Assembly: GCA_021397835.1 (NCBI GenBank)
Contig: JAJFZO010000344.1
Span: 930,001 to 994,000 of the forward strand
Length of the DNA stretch: 64,000 nucleotides
From: Moringa oleifera
Taxonomy: Eukaryota; Streptophyta; Magnoliopsida; Brassicales; Moringaceae
Direction of reading: 5' to 3'
Shown here one piece after another: positions 1 to 13,024 of this stretch. The notes under the pieces are model-generated. The model was not told where the DNA came from, did no database searches, and worked only from the letters and a program-made list of their open reading frames with translations. Every line of letters starts with the position of its first letter. Within the stretch, counting starts at the first letter, position 1. The translations under genes were made by a program, and so were the position numbers.

Positions 1-1
1 G

Positions 2-160
2 CATATGACTTTAGATGAGAGATTGTACGAGGAGCATAAGATGAAGGACCAAGATCGCATATGCTTGGAGACTGAATTGCAAGAGCACTTACAAAGAGAG
101 GTTGATACGAATAAGTACATCTGTAAAATGGAGGCTCTCCTTTTGGGAAGCAAGCCCTAG
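2..160 (+). pseudogene. C-terminal tail of a CACTA tnpA-like protein (partial)
   Basis: An uninterrupted frame enters from the window edge and stops with TAG at 158-160, about 52 residues. It is highly charged and rich in Glu, Lys and Arg with a heptad-like pattern (for example LDERLYEEHKMKDQDR), consistent with the coiled-coil tail common in plant Ptta/En/Spm proteins. No catalytic motif is visible in this part. The assignment rests mainly on its position directly inside the CACTA terminus and could be wrong about which element protein it is. Confidence 0.5.
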
Positions 161-334
161 CATCGCCTAATAATTAGATATAATTTCTTATATGAATATT
201 GTATTTCATGAGAATATAATATATAATCTTGTATTTATTATGTTTTATGAATTTTAGTTTAGTTATATTTAAAATTATATTTTATAAAAAATTAATTATA
301 TTAACGACATATCTATTAGTCATTAATTAATTTG

Positions 335-560
335 TAGTGAAGCTTCTGAATGTAGCAACAGATTCTTATTAGTCACTAAAATAGTAACAGATATTAGTCT
401 GTCGCTAAAATAACAATAGAATAAAATATGTCCTTAAACTAGCGATAGACAAGAATCTGTCGTTAAAGTAGTGACGAATATTATTCTGTCGCTATCTTTA
501 GTGACCAATGTAAATCGATTACTAATTTAACGACGGATTCACCAGTTGCTAAATCTGGTT
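335..560. repeat. Subterminal repeat array of CACTA A
   Basis: Degenerate copies of a TAGCGACAGATT-like word recur in direct and inverted orientation (for example near 383, 398, 440, 455, 482, 530). Such arrays are the DNA-binding sites for the element's tnpA-type protein in the En/Spm system (family knowledge). Confidence 0.65.
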
Positions 561-1221
561 TTTTTAGTGGGGAAGTTCGGGAAAGGAATGGATAAAAAGA
601 GCTTGTTCAAGAAGGGTAGGTAGTGGGGAAGCGAAGTAATTGTGTTGGTTTAATCAGAAAATGGCCAATCATGCTTGTTAAGGATTTTAGATTCAAGTAA
701 CTCATTGCTAGACGATCAATTAAGCTAAGAGAAAAAAGCAATAGTTCTTCCAATCAAGCAAGTGACTAACCAATTCTAACTATTGCAATGATAACCATCA
801 AAGCAAGAAGTATTAACTTGTAGGATTAAGTAGGAAGAGCAAAATTTAACAAGTCTCGCAACTACTAAGCTAATAGGCAGCTTTAAAAAATGGCTACTGT
901 GTTTGTGGTTTGGTGGAAAACTGAAAGTGAAGAAAGCTTAGTGCAAGCAACAAAGGTAATCAAGCAGTAATCGGAGTCGAAGGTCTGATTCCACTTAGTG
1001 GCGAATTCAACTAACATAAAAAGTAACCTTAGCCCTTTTTCAAGCCAATCTACTTGCCTTTTTTCTCTCATTTATTTATATTACTTTAACTTTCTACTAA
1101 TCACTTTAGTTTAATGAAGGTAATCCCTTCTTTGACATCTTAAACCAACTACTGTATCCATAAGTTTTTGAATTAATTCTTGCCCTTTCTTCTAATTTAA
1201 GTAAGTTGCTTGCTCTTTTTT

Positions 1222-1300
1222 CATATTACGCTTTCTTCAAAGGATGGCTGCTTCCAAGCCTACCTCATAGTTGTCATCGCTCGATCACTTACGTGCTTGT
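1222..1300 (-). pseudogene. rrn26: Mitochondrial large-subunit rRNA (rrn26) fragment
   Basis: Read on the minus strand, positions about 1228-1285 contain GGCTTGGAAGCAGCCATCC followed by TTTGAAGAAAGCGTAATA. This matches the near-universal LSU rRNA block GGCTTAGAAGCAGCCA...AAAGAAAGCGTAATAGC. The AAGAAAGCG form matches mitochondrial/bacterial LSU better than plastid rrn23, which has a GAGTGCG variant here. Similarity ends abruptly at about 1228 where the conserved GCTCACTGG should follow, so only a fragment survives. Confidence 0.7.
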
Positions 1301-3205
1301 GCCTGCAAGCTTAGCAATCTTTCTAGGAACATACGCTTGATGACCGCTTACTTAACTTAGTTCATTCCTTATTGAGAGAATATGCAAAAACTCAAAACCT
1401 TTTTAGAAAAGAAAAACTCATTTTACAAGCCTAAGTGCCCCAACAGAGAGTATGGATATCATTGTCTAAAAAAATGAATCTTGCTTAAATTAGAGCAAAT
1501 GCCAGTATAGTTGCTATTTTTATACCATTATTAGTAGATTGAACGCTCTTCTTTCTCTTATCTTTCAGAGTAGATCATTTCTTAGTCGAGTCAGATCCAT
1601 ACTGCGAGTTAATCTTTCATTTTTTTTGGAGCTTCACTTTACTAATAAGGGTTTGTTGCCCCTATATGCTTTAAGCTTATGGACATTTCAAACTCGTACA
1701 TTCACATCTTGCTTTTGGCTTTTATCAACTTACATGCTGATGAGCTCTTTCCCACAAGTTCTGTGACTGGAGTAATAAGAGCTTTATAATAAAACATAAA
1801 AGAACACCATCTCTCTATTAAGTTGCCTTAACTTTTCGGTATCCGATTGGCTTAACCTGTTAATATTTGTATTGGTATCTCATTATGATGGACTTCCTTG
1901 TGCATTTTGTCTTTAGATTAATAATTTTTATAGTCCACTTGTAAGATAAATGCTTTTTATTGGCTTTTCTATCCCTGGCTCCTCTTTTTCGTCTCTATCT
2001 TTTTTATATAAAAACCTTTTTCTCTTTCTTATACCTTTGATTAAGAATTACTTTTTCTTATTTTATTTTTTATCTTACTTCTTAAGATCTGAAGGTTATT
2101 CGCTGCAACTGCTTTCCATGTTAGATCCAAAGGTACTTGATTTCTCTTCATTAGCCTCTATTCGCAAAATTGTATTATTTCTATTACTTTCCAAAATGGG
2201 TTCTTGGTTTCTGATCTTCTCGTTATGGTATTCCATCCCTTTCCTTGACATCTAAAAGCAGGTTTATCCACTTTATTCAAGACATTCTCTGCATGGGCTG
2301 AATCTCTACACCCTCTAACCATTTTGTCATTTACGAGAATTTCCTTTGCTTGCATCTTGCTTCCTCTCTTCGGTGCTATAAGTATTTGTTTGGGATTAGG
2401 TTGTTTCATCATTACATGGGTTTAGCTCTCTCATTCCGATCCATTGCTGTGGTACTCCATTGGCAAGTCTATGAAATAAAGCAATCATAGTAACTTTTCA
2501 CAGTTTTTTTGTTCTTAAAGAGACTCTGACCTCTTCTTACTTTAATTGACTGTTCTTCAATACTTTTCTTCATTTGATTAAGTATAAGACTTTTTCGATT
2601 TTTTTGTGGGGATTTTTTTTTGTTTTGTTTTCTTTTCCTTTTTTTAGGAAAATAATTTAAAAGAAATAAAAACCTTTTTCATTGTATTAAAGCTTTATCT
2701 TCCGCGTCAACATGTTTTCGGCATACCAATGTTGTTTCTTCGTCTTCGAAAGCACTTATATAAAGTAGTGATGAATTTCTCTTCCACTAGATTTGGCCTA
2801 TTGGAGAAGACTCTCTCCCTACTAGTCGAGCCTCTTTGAGAACCTTAACCTTATAAACCTCCCTCTAAAGGTCCTATATTTCTTAGGGATTTGAGTAGTT
2901 GATTAGCTACTACGATCATGGGCACATTTCTCTTTTTGGTGAAGACTTTGACATATTTTAAGTCTAATTGGCATTCTTGTCCATCAAAAACCTTTAGCAT
3001 TGTATTAGCGAATGTGGTTCCTACCTGCATATAAGAGCTTTTTGCATCTGGCTCATGAAATTCATTGAAGATCCATATGAGATAATAGTCATGTGCTGCC
3101 CTGAAATCATTTCTTCTAGGGCTGGATCAACATATCTTTAGTATTTTTGATAGCATGATCAAGATTAGGCTCTTCTAGGTGCTTGACTCCCTATAAAGTA
3201 TGACT

Positions 3206-3305
3206 TCTTTATCTTTTAATAGACACGAAAAAAAAAAAGCATCGAATTTCTATTGTCTTTATCTTTCAATAGATGCGAAAAAAAGGAAAAGCATTGAATT
3301 GCTTT
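3206..3305. repeat. Two-unit tandem repeat, 50-bp period
   Basis: Unit 1 (3206-3255) and unit 2 (3256-3305) share TCTTTATCTTTYAATAGAYR, then CGAAAAAAA and GCATYGAATT. They differ by a few substitutions and a short A-tract change. It is a local tandem duplication with no coding content. Confidence 0.8.
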
Positions 3306-3520
3306 ATGATAAAGTTTCTCACACAATGGCATTAATGCTAGTGCTTAAAGCACTAAAAGTCTCTCCATAATGTTTACAACCATGTTCCAATTGTATTTTG
3401 GGTAAGATAGGTGGCAAGACTATCTTTTTTAGAGGATGTTGTGTCATTTTCTTCACAATCACCCTTGGTCATAGTCATTCTTTACTTTGATTAACTAGAC
3501 AATGTCACCATTTCCCATGG

Positions 3521-3523
3521 ATT
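3521..3523. repeat. Target-site duplication, left (ATT)
   Basis: ATT immediately precedes the CACCA terminus; the same ATT follows the right terminus at 13506-13508. A 3-bp target duplication is diagnostic of CACTA transposition. Confidence 0.85.
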
Positions 3524-3540
3524 CACCATAAAAAAACAAG
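3524..3540 (+). repeat. CACTA B terminal inverted repeat, left
   Basis: CACCATAAAAAAACAAG; imperfect match to the reverse complement of the right end (CACCACAAGAAAAACTG). Confidence 0.85.
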
Positions 3541-3880
3541 CTTTTTATGACATGTAATATCCGTCATAAAAAGCTTTTTATGACGGTCAGAAAACAGTCA
3601 TTATGAGTGATGACATAGAAACTTTATGACTGTCTAAAAGATTGTTATAAATTTTTGATGGTTTTCAATCGTCATTAAAAAGTTAAAATATTAATGATGG
3701 TCTGTACGGATAAAAAACTTATGAGGGGTCATAATAAACCGTCATAAAATATATTAATGATATCATGACGATCTTTGTGACCATCATTAAAAACATTCAT
3801 TTATTAATGACAATCTTTATGATTTTAGAATATGCACTTTTTATGTCGATTTTGATGATCATCATAAAAAATATTTGTGT
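3541..3880. repeat. Subterminal repeats of CACTA B, left
   Basis: The words TTTTTATGAC, GACGGTCA, TGTCATTAAT and relatives recur at least ten times in alternating orientation, able to form nested hairpins (for example AAGCTTTTTATGACGG next to its inverse at about 3538-3585). They are the likely binding array for the element's own tnpA-type protein (family inference). Confidence 0.8.
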
Positions 3881-4625
3881 TTTATTATATATTTTTTATT
3901 AATTAATCATAAAATTTTTTTTATAATTTTAGTTAATTAATTAATATTTGTCATTTATTTTTACAATTATAGTCAAACAGTACAAAAATATCAAACAAAA
4001 AAATTACATATATTTTAACTGCAACTATTATCATTTTACAAAATATAATAATATTAAGTATCAAAAATAAATAAAGTATCTACAAATTAAATTACATAAT
4101 ATGTCATTTTCACTATTCTGTTTTACCATTACATCAAAAAATACCCAATGAATTAGATGTGTCAATCCTACGACAGTTATAGAAAAGATACATTATTATA
4201 TCAGCTTTATTTAATATACAATTAAATTTATATACCAAAATAAATAAGCAATTATAATAAAGCTTGAAAATCAAACATAATAAAAGGTTGGGAATGCACT
4301 TAGATGTCAAAAATATAACTTCTTAGAACTCATAAGGTTTATATCAATCATACTATATAATTTTTTATTCTAGTTCCCTACAACTAGGTATCAAAAGTGT
4401 AAGTTCTTGTAATGCAACAGTAAATGCGAAAATTAACTAATCATGAACATCTTTATTTCATATGCATGCTTGAATACTTTTACTTGTTTTTTGCTTTACC
4501 AACTTCTTAAAGATGACCTTTATAGAATTCTCAATATAATTGATAAGGAACTTGAATTTAACCAAGCCAAATAACACACAATTAAAACACAACCATTAAT
4601 GAGTCAACAAAGATTACATACCTGA

Positions 4626-5765
4626 CTATGATAATAACTGTTGTGCATGCAGAGCCCATTCACCATGCATTTCATTAATTTCTTCATTAATATATGTACC
4701 CTTACCATTGAACTTTAAGATTAAAACATAAAGGAAGATACCATAATCAATTTGATATTATTTATAAATATGAAACATTTAATATGTAAATAAAATAAAT
4801 AATGACATTCTCACAAAGAATTTTTTGGATTTTCAATTATTTTCTTCATAAATCAAAGCACAAAATAGCCACATTTTATACCACCTCTTTGAATCGGTGC
4901 CTATAGATGCAGAAATATAAACATTAACATATATTATTTTCAATATTGTTAATAATAAGAAAACAAAATGAACTCACTTGAATTCGTTGTCATGTAATAT
5001 TTAATCTCATGCGAAACATTGGAAAACCCCTGTATCATTAACCAATAAATATTTGATTAACCAATAAATATCTGAAAACATGTAGTATTTAGAATTTAAA
5101 ATGAAACCAATAAACAAAAGACAAAGTAAAACTTATACTCACATGGTCACAATTTTTTTAAGATCAGGTCCCACTTCATGACTCAAAGAATCCAAATGAT
5201 GCACTATTCGTGATACCATATCAATAATCATTAATTCCCAATGAAATCTATTCGTAATAAAGAAAATAAAAGATGATAAATAGCCAAATGAGATATCTCT
5301 TGGTAAAGCAATTAAGATAAAAATTTCTTACTTTGGATTATAAGGCATGAAAAGAAATTGGCTCGAATGTGCTTTTTCTAATCGCTCAGCAATATGTCGT
5401 GCTCTATCTTTAACCTACTTTCATTGTTTAGTCCACCAAGGAATGAGACAATCATAAGATTGATGAAACCAAATTGTTTTTAACTTTTTGGTATCCTTTA
5501 AATTAGCATGCAGATATCTAAAAATAAACAAATTAAAAGTTAAATCATATAAACATAGATATTAAAATAAATTGATATTGAAATTCTACCTAACCTGATA
5601 TATAGACAAATGCTAGTTTCTCCTAGTTCTTTTTTATCAACCATGATAAAGCAATCTTTTGAGCCAAAACAGCAATAAAGTGGACAGCAAAAAACATCAT
5701 CATCAAATCTTACTTTAACTTCATTTCACATATTAATCATCAACGGATAAGTTGCTTTTGCGAAC
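4626..5765 (-). pseudogene. Ulp1-like (C48) cysteine protease portion of the CACTA B second gene
   Basis: Minus-strand exons separated by AT-rich introns read as a SUMO-protease-like domain. About 5490-5330 contains WFHQSYDCLIPWWTK, ERLEKAHSSQF and MPYNPK. About 5245-5140 contains HWELMIID, then HHLDSLSHEVGPDL. About 4910-4805 contains QRGGIKCGYFVL. A last exon ends with TAG at 4626-4628. In C48 proteases the catalytic residues are His (HW), Asp, Gln and Cys; all four can be seen (HW, LDS, Q of IQRGG, C of KCGY). Two stops interrupt the exon at 5330-5490 and one lies just after the Cys motif, so it is a pseudogene. Ulp1-like domains are known in plant CACTA-type and Mutator-type elements. The domain appears to be the C-terminal half of the same gene as the upstream Transposase_24 part. 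Confidence 0.75.
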
Positions 5766-5929
5766 TGCTCTAGAGCTTACTCAGAAATGGATCCTACTTT
5801 TTTACTGATTGCCTTTTCCTTTGTCTTCAAACATGTGACAATAATAAATTTTAAAAGCCAAATAATTTTAACATAAAAAGAAAGAAAAGATAATATATCA
5901 CAACTAAAATTATCTCATACCTCCTTAAC

Positions 5930-7795
5930 AATATGAGTAGAAACCAAGTCTTTAGGCCAACTTACATGATGACCCAATGCATCTTTAACAAGTATAAGAT
6001 ATTCATCCTCATTTTCGATAGGTAGTCAAGCATCTTGACTAAATATTTGATAAATGAAAACCATAAAATTGGCACAAGAACCATCAATAATAGTGCCCAT
6101 TGCAACAACATTTTCTACTGTATCCACTGCCAATTTACATACAACACCCTATTCATAAAAAAATAACATTATTAATTATAATTAATAGTAAAAAAAATGT
6201 CTACAGCATTAAATAAATAAGTAAATACCTTCATCTTCAAATATTCATTAGAAACATTGCAAGAATCCTTCGTAGGCATTGATGAATCGAGTTTTTGTAT
6301 CTTGTTGGAGCTATAACCTTTAAGTTGCACAACATGTGAATGTGTATCTATGCTTCCCTGAGTCAATAACAACAGTTTTTACTCTGCCTCAGCCAAGCGA
6401 GTTTCTAGATATGCTACCTTATTAGGTGTAGAGAAAAAGACCGAAGGAATGATAAACTTTTCAACTCCTTTAACTCGACCCCTATGCTCATTTATACCAA
6501 AAGCTTTGCTTAAAATATCATTACTGCCTGAAAATGTAATGGTACCAGTTTTTAACTGCTCCATTAACTCATCCTATAATAATCCATGCCGAATCAAGTA
6601 TAAATTACATAGAAATTAATTTTCTAGTTTTATAAGCTATTATTCATGACTTGTATGCAATAAACATAAAATATTGCAACTTAGCTTTAAGTGTGTCAAG
6701 AAAACAAGCAGGGAAGAAAAAGACAGAATAGTTTATATTTGGGTGTCTTTGTTCATAAGCCAAGAAAAAGTGGCATTCTAGTTGGGTAGACTATACTGCC
6801 TTACTGCCTGAATCATATTCCTTTATTGCCTCATTGTCTTCAAACTTTAGCAAACAATCTTATAAAGATAAGATTTCTAACATTTAATAAGATTCATTAA
6901 AAAGGAAACTTACAATTTTTTCAATGATAGGCATCGTTTCTAATGCATAATGTCCTTCTTTATCTTGTTACGTTAGCTTCTATAATTCACTATGACTAAT
7001 TTCTTTTTCTACCTTAAGTTTTGCTTTCTGTAAAGATGGAGTAACAAATTAAAAATTAGAAAGAATGTATCTTAAAATCATCACAAAGAATGTAAGAATG
7101 AGAAAATTACCAATTTGTGCTCTAAGGTTGCATATCTACCTCGACTCAATCGATGAGGATATTTACTATGTTTTTGTCATTTTTTTTTTGTTCTTTATTC
7201 AATTTCTACACTGTTTCATTGCAGTTGATGAAGAAACATGAAATATTTATTGTTTAAGAAACATATTACAATATAAATGTACATTAAAATCCTTACCTCT
7301 CTCAATCATTTTGTGAAATGAAACTGCAGATCGAAGGTGATCTCGCAATAGCATCAAGATTGTCGCCAAAAGGCATCATATATTTTGTTGTCAAGATATT
7401 CTTGAATGTTCTAAATTTGTTGCCAATTAATTATAAGATAGGCTTTTTCATACGATGATCAATTTCAAATGCATCCTATAAATGAAATTTGATAAGTTAC
7501 TATACTAATAAAAAGTATAATTAAATATTTAGGGTGAAAGTGTTAAACCTGAACATATTCCTACATTTTTTTCTTTCAAATGATCAGGAACCTTTCGCCA
7601 GTCACTATAAGTTATAGGTACCGTGGTACGTGCAAGAATCCAAGAGAAGACATAAGGGATTTAGCTTCAGCACCATATGGTACACCTTTTGAATTGAACT
7701 ATACCACCATTTTTGTCCCCAAATTTTTTTGGTTCAATAATTTTGTTGGTCCTTTGGATTTGGTAGGTGATCTGATAACTTCTTAGTCATATCTG
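5930..7795 (-). pseudogene. tnpA-like (Transposase_24/Ptta + DUF8039-like) portion of the CACTA B second gene
   Basis: Minus-strand exons in order: 7795-7580 with RSPTKSKGPTKLL, a premature stop, then ITYSDWRKVPDHLKEK after a frame change; 7480-7320 with FEIDHRMKKPI and KYMMPFGDNLD; about 7110-6900; 6590-6379 with GSNDILSKAFGINEHRGRVK, the conserved 'EH.GRV+G' block of plant Ptta proteins; 6372-6172; and about 6140-5930 with ENVVAMGTIIDG and DALGHHVSWPKDLV, matching the DUF8039-type domain that follows Ptta in such proteins. In En/Spm the tnpA-type protein binds subterminal repeats and brings the ends together. Stops inside exons show decay. It is probably one gene with the Ulp1 segment at 5765-4626. 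Confidence 0.75.
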
Positions 7796-8085
7796 CATTC
7801 CTACAAACATAAAATATAATCCAAATAAATAGTTAGAGCATAATTCATTATATGATACTAGTTTTTGCAATACATAATATTGTCATAAAAGAAAAAAAAC
7901 AATCAAACCTTTTTGCCTTAAGTTAAGAAGTTTACTTGTAAGCTTCATCAATCCAAGTTCTATCACAATCGAGTCGTATATAGTTAATATCATCCTCATT
8001 GATTTCATCATTTATACCGACTTCAAGTATGCCATCAGTAATGAAATCATATTCTTCTATGTTGTCCACATCATTATTTCTCTAA

Positions 8086-11000
8086 TTATGTTTGCAGTCT
8101 TTTTATGGAGTAGAGCAAACAATGGACCATCTTAGATTTAGTTAGTCTGGAGCGTAAAAGACCCGATTTAGCTTGCGAAGCTAAAATGAAACAATCAAAT
8201 TTATGGTTATGTCGTTTAAGATCAACTAATATGTGACCAGCATAATCTAATTTAATCCCATCATTATTTTTAACCCAATCATATTTGAACAATGTTGTTT
8301 TAAACATGTGGTAATCGAGCTCCCATATTTCCTTGATAACACCATAAAATGACAATTGTCCAATTACTGGATTCTTGTCCTTAACATTTGACATTTGCAT
8401 TGTTGTTGCAACTACAATGACTCCACTATTTTGTTTAACTCGACTATTATCACGTTTTCATGTATGAAAGCAATAACCATTCACATCATATCCGGGGTAT
8501 TTTATAACTTTAAGACGAGGTCCATGTGTTACCCATTTCACCAAAAAGGAAGGTTAATTTTGCCTTTGTATTTCTGATGCAACCTATTGACAAAAATTTG
8601 ATTGAATATATTTTAGTATTAAATGAATAGAAGACATATGGTCATGTTAAAGAAACTAGTAAGTACCTTTTCTCGAAACCAAGAAATAAAGGTCCGAGTA
8701 TGCTCATCTTGCAACCATTTGGATTGTTTTGATTGACGGGGATACTGTAATTTCACATACTTAACATGCTCACTGTTAATGAAATAAGGTTAAGTTCATC
8801 TACTAAATGCATATATGCATGAAGTATATGTTTTATAATTAAAATACCCATAGATTAGGAAGAGACATACTCAACATATAGTTGAACTTCAAGTGAATTC
8901 AGCAATACATAAAGATGTGCTTGCTCTAATTCTTGTTGATCAACAGTAACAATGTGACCACTAGGTAAAGGCTTTCCAACTTAGATGTCATCTTCTTTTC
9001 TAAATAGAATACCAATTGGATGCATATTAGAGTAATAACCTTCACAAAATTCAAGTGCTTCTTCTACAACATAGCATTCATCAATACATCCTTCAAGACG
9101 ATTACAGTTATGAACATATCCTTTCAAAGTTTTCATGAACCATTCAAATGGATACATCCATCTAAGGCATACCGGTCCACATAATCTCACTTCTCTAACA
9201 AAGTGCACTGCTAAATGCACCATTATATCAAAAAAAGAAGGTGGAAAGTATTTTTTAAATGAGCAAAGAGTTACCACCAAATCTTGCTGTAATTTGCCTA
9301 GTATTGAAACATCCACAACCTTACTACACAAAGCATTGAAGAAGAAGGAAAATCTCATGATTGCATGTCTAACATGTTTTGGCAAAAGTGAGCGAATTGC
9401 CAATGGTAAAAGTTATTGCATAAAAGCATGACAATCGTGAGACTTAAGACCTTGAATTTTCATGTCTGTCATTGACACAAGATTTTTGAAATTTGAAGAA
9501 TACCTATCTGAAACTTTTATGTTTAATAATGTCTTACAAAACATCCTTCTCTCTAATTTGCTTAGAGTGTAACAAGCAGCTGCTAAATAAGTATGGCCAT
9601 TTACAACCTTCGGAGCTAACTCTTTTCTTAAGCCAATTTCTGCAAGGTCTAGTCGAGTGTTGATCCTATCTTTAAATATTCTAGGAATATTAAGTAAAGT
9701 TTCATAGATGCTTTTACAAAAATTTTTTTTCAATATGCATTACATCCAAAATGTGCCGAACATGTAAATGTTTCCAATATTCAAGTTCAAAAAAGCATGA
9801 TTTCTTCTTGAAGCATGTTTGAATATTGTCATTCAATCTTTTACCTCATGTCATTTTCCTCTTAGCAATTATTTTTTTACCCTATATATTGGTAAGAGAG
9901 CTTACTTTTTGTAATATTCCTTGTCCACTTAGTGCACAAAGAGGTGAACCGGTTTCATGTTCTCCATTGAATGTTTTCTTTTGCTTTTTAAAAGGGTGAA
10001 TTTTTCGAAGGAATCGTCTATGACCCTTATATGCATTCTTCTTACCATGTTGTAATCTACAAGTATATGTGCTTTTACCACATATTGGACAAGCATAGTA
10101 TCCTTTAATTGGACAACCACAAAGATTCCCACAAGCAAGAAAATCATTAATTATCCATAATAAAACAACTCATAACGTAAACAACTCTTTTAGGTAAAAA
10201 TCATAGACTTCTACACTAACCTCCTATAAAAGCTTTAAATCATCAATCAATGGAGCAAGATAGACATCAATATCATTACCTGGTTGGCGAGGTCCTGATA
10301 TAAGCAAGGACAACATCATGCATTTTCGTTTCATACATAAACAAAGTGGTAGATTACATGTTATCATTACCACTGGCCAACAACTATATGCAGTGCTAAG
10401 AGAACTGTGTGGATTTATTCCATCAATAGAAATAGGTAATCAAAGATTTATGTGTTCGGATGCAAAACTTGGCCACTTAAAGTTCATTAACTTCTAAGCA
10501 GGTGAATCAACAGGATGTCTTAGTTTCCCACCTACTTCCCTTTTGTTAGCATGCCAAGTTAAATGTTGTGCAATTTATGGTGACCGAAATATTTGCTTGA
10601 ACCGTGGAATAGAAGGAAAGTACCGCCATACTTTAGTAGGAATCCTTTTCGTTTGGTTTTTTACCTTACCATTTTCTTTCCATCTTGATAGTCTACAAGT
10701 AGGACAAGATAATAAATTCTTATACTTTTTTTTATAGAGTATACAATCATTTAGGCAAATGTATATTTTCTCATAACGTAAACCCAATGCATTCATAGTT
10801 TTTTTGGCTTCATACATCGATGTAAGGATTTCGTTTCTAGTAGGAAACATATCAGACAAACAACTTAACAAATCAGAAAGCCTCTTATTTGACCACCTAT
10901 ATTTTTCTTTTATATTATATGATCTCATCAACGCAGACAACTTAGTATATTTTGTATTACCAGGATATAAAGGCTTTTATACATCATCTAGTAAGCTTTG

Positions 11001-11356
11001 ATATAATTTAGGATCATCTTGACAATATCCAAATGCATCATTGACTATGTCTATTATATTGTCGATATAATCATCCTTGTAAGATTCATCAAACACTGAT
11101 TTCTTATTTGTGCAAGATCTAGAAAAACACTTTTCTCCATGTTAAATCATCTTTTATACCTCTGATCAATCTCTTTACTAAACAAATGATACTTTACTTC
11201 TTCAACACTTAATAATGTCAAATTAGCACATAATTGACAAGGACATCTAATGAGTGCAGGATCTTCACAATGAGAAATGGCAAAAGCAAGAAACTCATCA
11301 ACACCATCAGAAAAATCCTTGGGCAATCTATTCAAGTGCATCCAAGATTTATCCAT
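8086..11356 (-). pseudogene. TNP2-like CACTA transposase (TNPD type)
   Basis: The domain order on the minus strand is the classic one. Transposase-associated domain (11356-11147: MDKSWMHLNRLPKDFSDGVD, with the CPCQLC zinc-like cysteines). Transposase_21 N-part (10940-10575: YEAKKTMNALGLRYEKI, CILYKKKYKNLLSCPTC). Transposase_21 core remnants (about 10460-10200: GPRQPGNDIDVYL). MHIEKN-type block and LNIPRIFKDRINTRLDLAE (9733-9413). DUF4218 (9403-8981: LPKHVRHAIMRF, VHLAVHFVREVRLCGPV, RWMYPFEWFMKTLKGYV). DUF4216 (8400-8086: FYGVIKEIWELDY, KTTLFKYDW). This protein cuts the element ends in En/Spm. Several frameshifts and stops separate the blocks. The longest intact block is 140 residues against a usual length near 1,000. 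Confidence 0.9.
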
Positions 11357-13024
11357 TTTCTATCCTATGATGACAAATAAAAGAAAACCCACTTATTATG
11401 TATGCTTATTATGTATATAAAGCAATGTTATTGTAAAAATAAGATAAGAAATATGGTACCCACTAGACTGAAAGGCCTTAGGCAAAGCGAAGACTATTTC
11501 TTCTAAACACATGGTACATTAGTAGATTAGTAAGGAATTACCAACTTGAAATAATGTTAGCTGTGCAGAAAGAGTAATAGCTTCTGTCTAAAGCGTTTTG
11601 ACTTTTCTTTCAAGTTCTATTAATATTTAACAAGCTTTTCTTTCCTTCAAATGAGCAACTGACTGAACGAGCAACTGATATTGATTTGCAATCATCCTAC
11701 ATGATGAACCATATCATCTGTGAGAAAAAAAAAAGCCTTTATTACTAGCACAACAAAATACTAAAAAAGTTCCACTTTAATTGACATACCTGAATATCAA
11801 TAAACTTTTTCTCTCAATGATTATTCTCCTATTATTGGTTTATATTTGCTTCAACTAAAGTAATCCCTAATCCATCAAGTACTGTGTGTTAACAAGACAT
11901 ATTAGTTATCAATTATCCAAAATATTTGTAAAACTAATATTTTCTACCATGATTTATTTAGAGTTTCTAGTATCACAGTGGAAACGAAACTGGAATTCAA
12001 AATGTCAAAAAAAAAAAAAAGCTTAAGACATGCAAACTGTTTGACAAATCAATAAAGACACAGTCGTAATAGAAATTGAGTTGAAGTTAAAAAATTCTTC
12101 AAGGAAATATTAGCAATCTTTTCTAGTGAGCAACATGGATTACACTAAATAGAGAGTCAAGGATTTAGTTCATGCACCAAATGTCAGTTCAATGGTTACT
12201 ACAAAACCAGACTAAGCCTTCTCTGCTAGTTCAATTATTTCCAACTAAATTTTCAACTAAATAATTAATAGTTATAAGGTCACCAAGCTAAATTACATAA
12301 ATATAAGAGGCACATCATTTACTATAAACTAATAACCAGATTTTGGTAAACTATGGATAACAAGCATTAACAACCATTCACAGAGCAGGCCAAGATCTTT
12401 GATTCAAACAAAAATAAAGCAAAATTACTTCAATAGGATACATCCTAACAAGTTACAACATGAAACAATGAATCTATCCAGACAAAAAATGTGCAATTTA
12501 CTTGATATATCTTAAGGTGGGTGGTGATTGCATTCCAAGAATATAAACAGTAACACTAATTTTCAAATTCACAGAGAACTTGCTCCAATAAAAATTTTCT
12601 CCTTTGATTTACTTACAATTTTTAGTATCACAAAGGCAACACACATGGGTATCATCTGACAGTGCACAATAACAAGAGAAGAAAATTTTAGAACAAAACT
12701 GAGTAAGAAATTGCAAGACTTGACAAGAAAATCTCTCTTTCTCTCTTATAATGCAAGATGAAGGTTTGATTAGTTTTACGTACCTTTTTTTTTTTTTGCT
12801 TTAATGGTATCATCCGATAGTGCACGAAGCCTATTTCACAAAATTTTTGAAAGAATGAAACTTTGATCAATTATATGACGTTAAAAGAGAGAAATTTATG
12901 TTTCAAATAATAGTGTTTTCATGGGAGAGTGAAGGAAAAACATTGGCATTGCGTGGGTAAAGATCTTTAAGTATTAAAGTACATCATGTATACTATTTAA
13001 AGTCTATTACCATTAAAATCATTG

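Larger units (their letters stand above)
1..569 (+). mobile_element. CACTA element A, right end (truncated by window start)
   Basis: The segment ends in TTTTTTTAGTG at 569; its reverse complement CACTAAAAAAACCAG is a typical CACTA terminus. Inside lie several copies of a short motif around TAGCGACAGATT in both orientations (about 340-560), the subterminal repeat expected for this superfamily. An open frame at 2-160 supplies coding sequence. The left terminus lies outside the window, so the 3-bp target duplication (GGG at 570-572 on this side) cannot be checked. Terminus and subterminal repeats differ from those of elements B and D, so it belongs to a separate CACTA family. Confidence 0.75.
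570..3523. other. Decayed sequence between CACTA A and B, probably partly NUMT
   Basis: No intact gene. A short rrn26-like segment at about 1222-1300 points to mitochondrial origin for at least part of it. The hydrophobic frame at 1950-2255 (+) and the frame at 2158-2412 (-) overlap and neither resembles a protein I recognise. Around 2840-3160 the minus strand has discontinuous open stretches with no assignable family. This sequence was continuous with 13509 onward before CACTA B inserted. Confidence 0.5.

Noticed and set aside
1950..2255. 101-codon hydrophobic plus-strand frame
   Set aside because: Composition follows from a T-rich stretch; no start context, family or homologous copy. The opposite-strand frame at 2158-2412 overlaps it and is equally unsupported.
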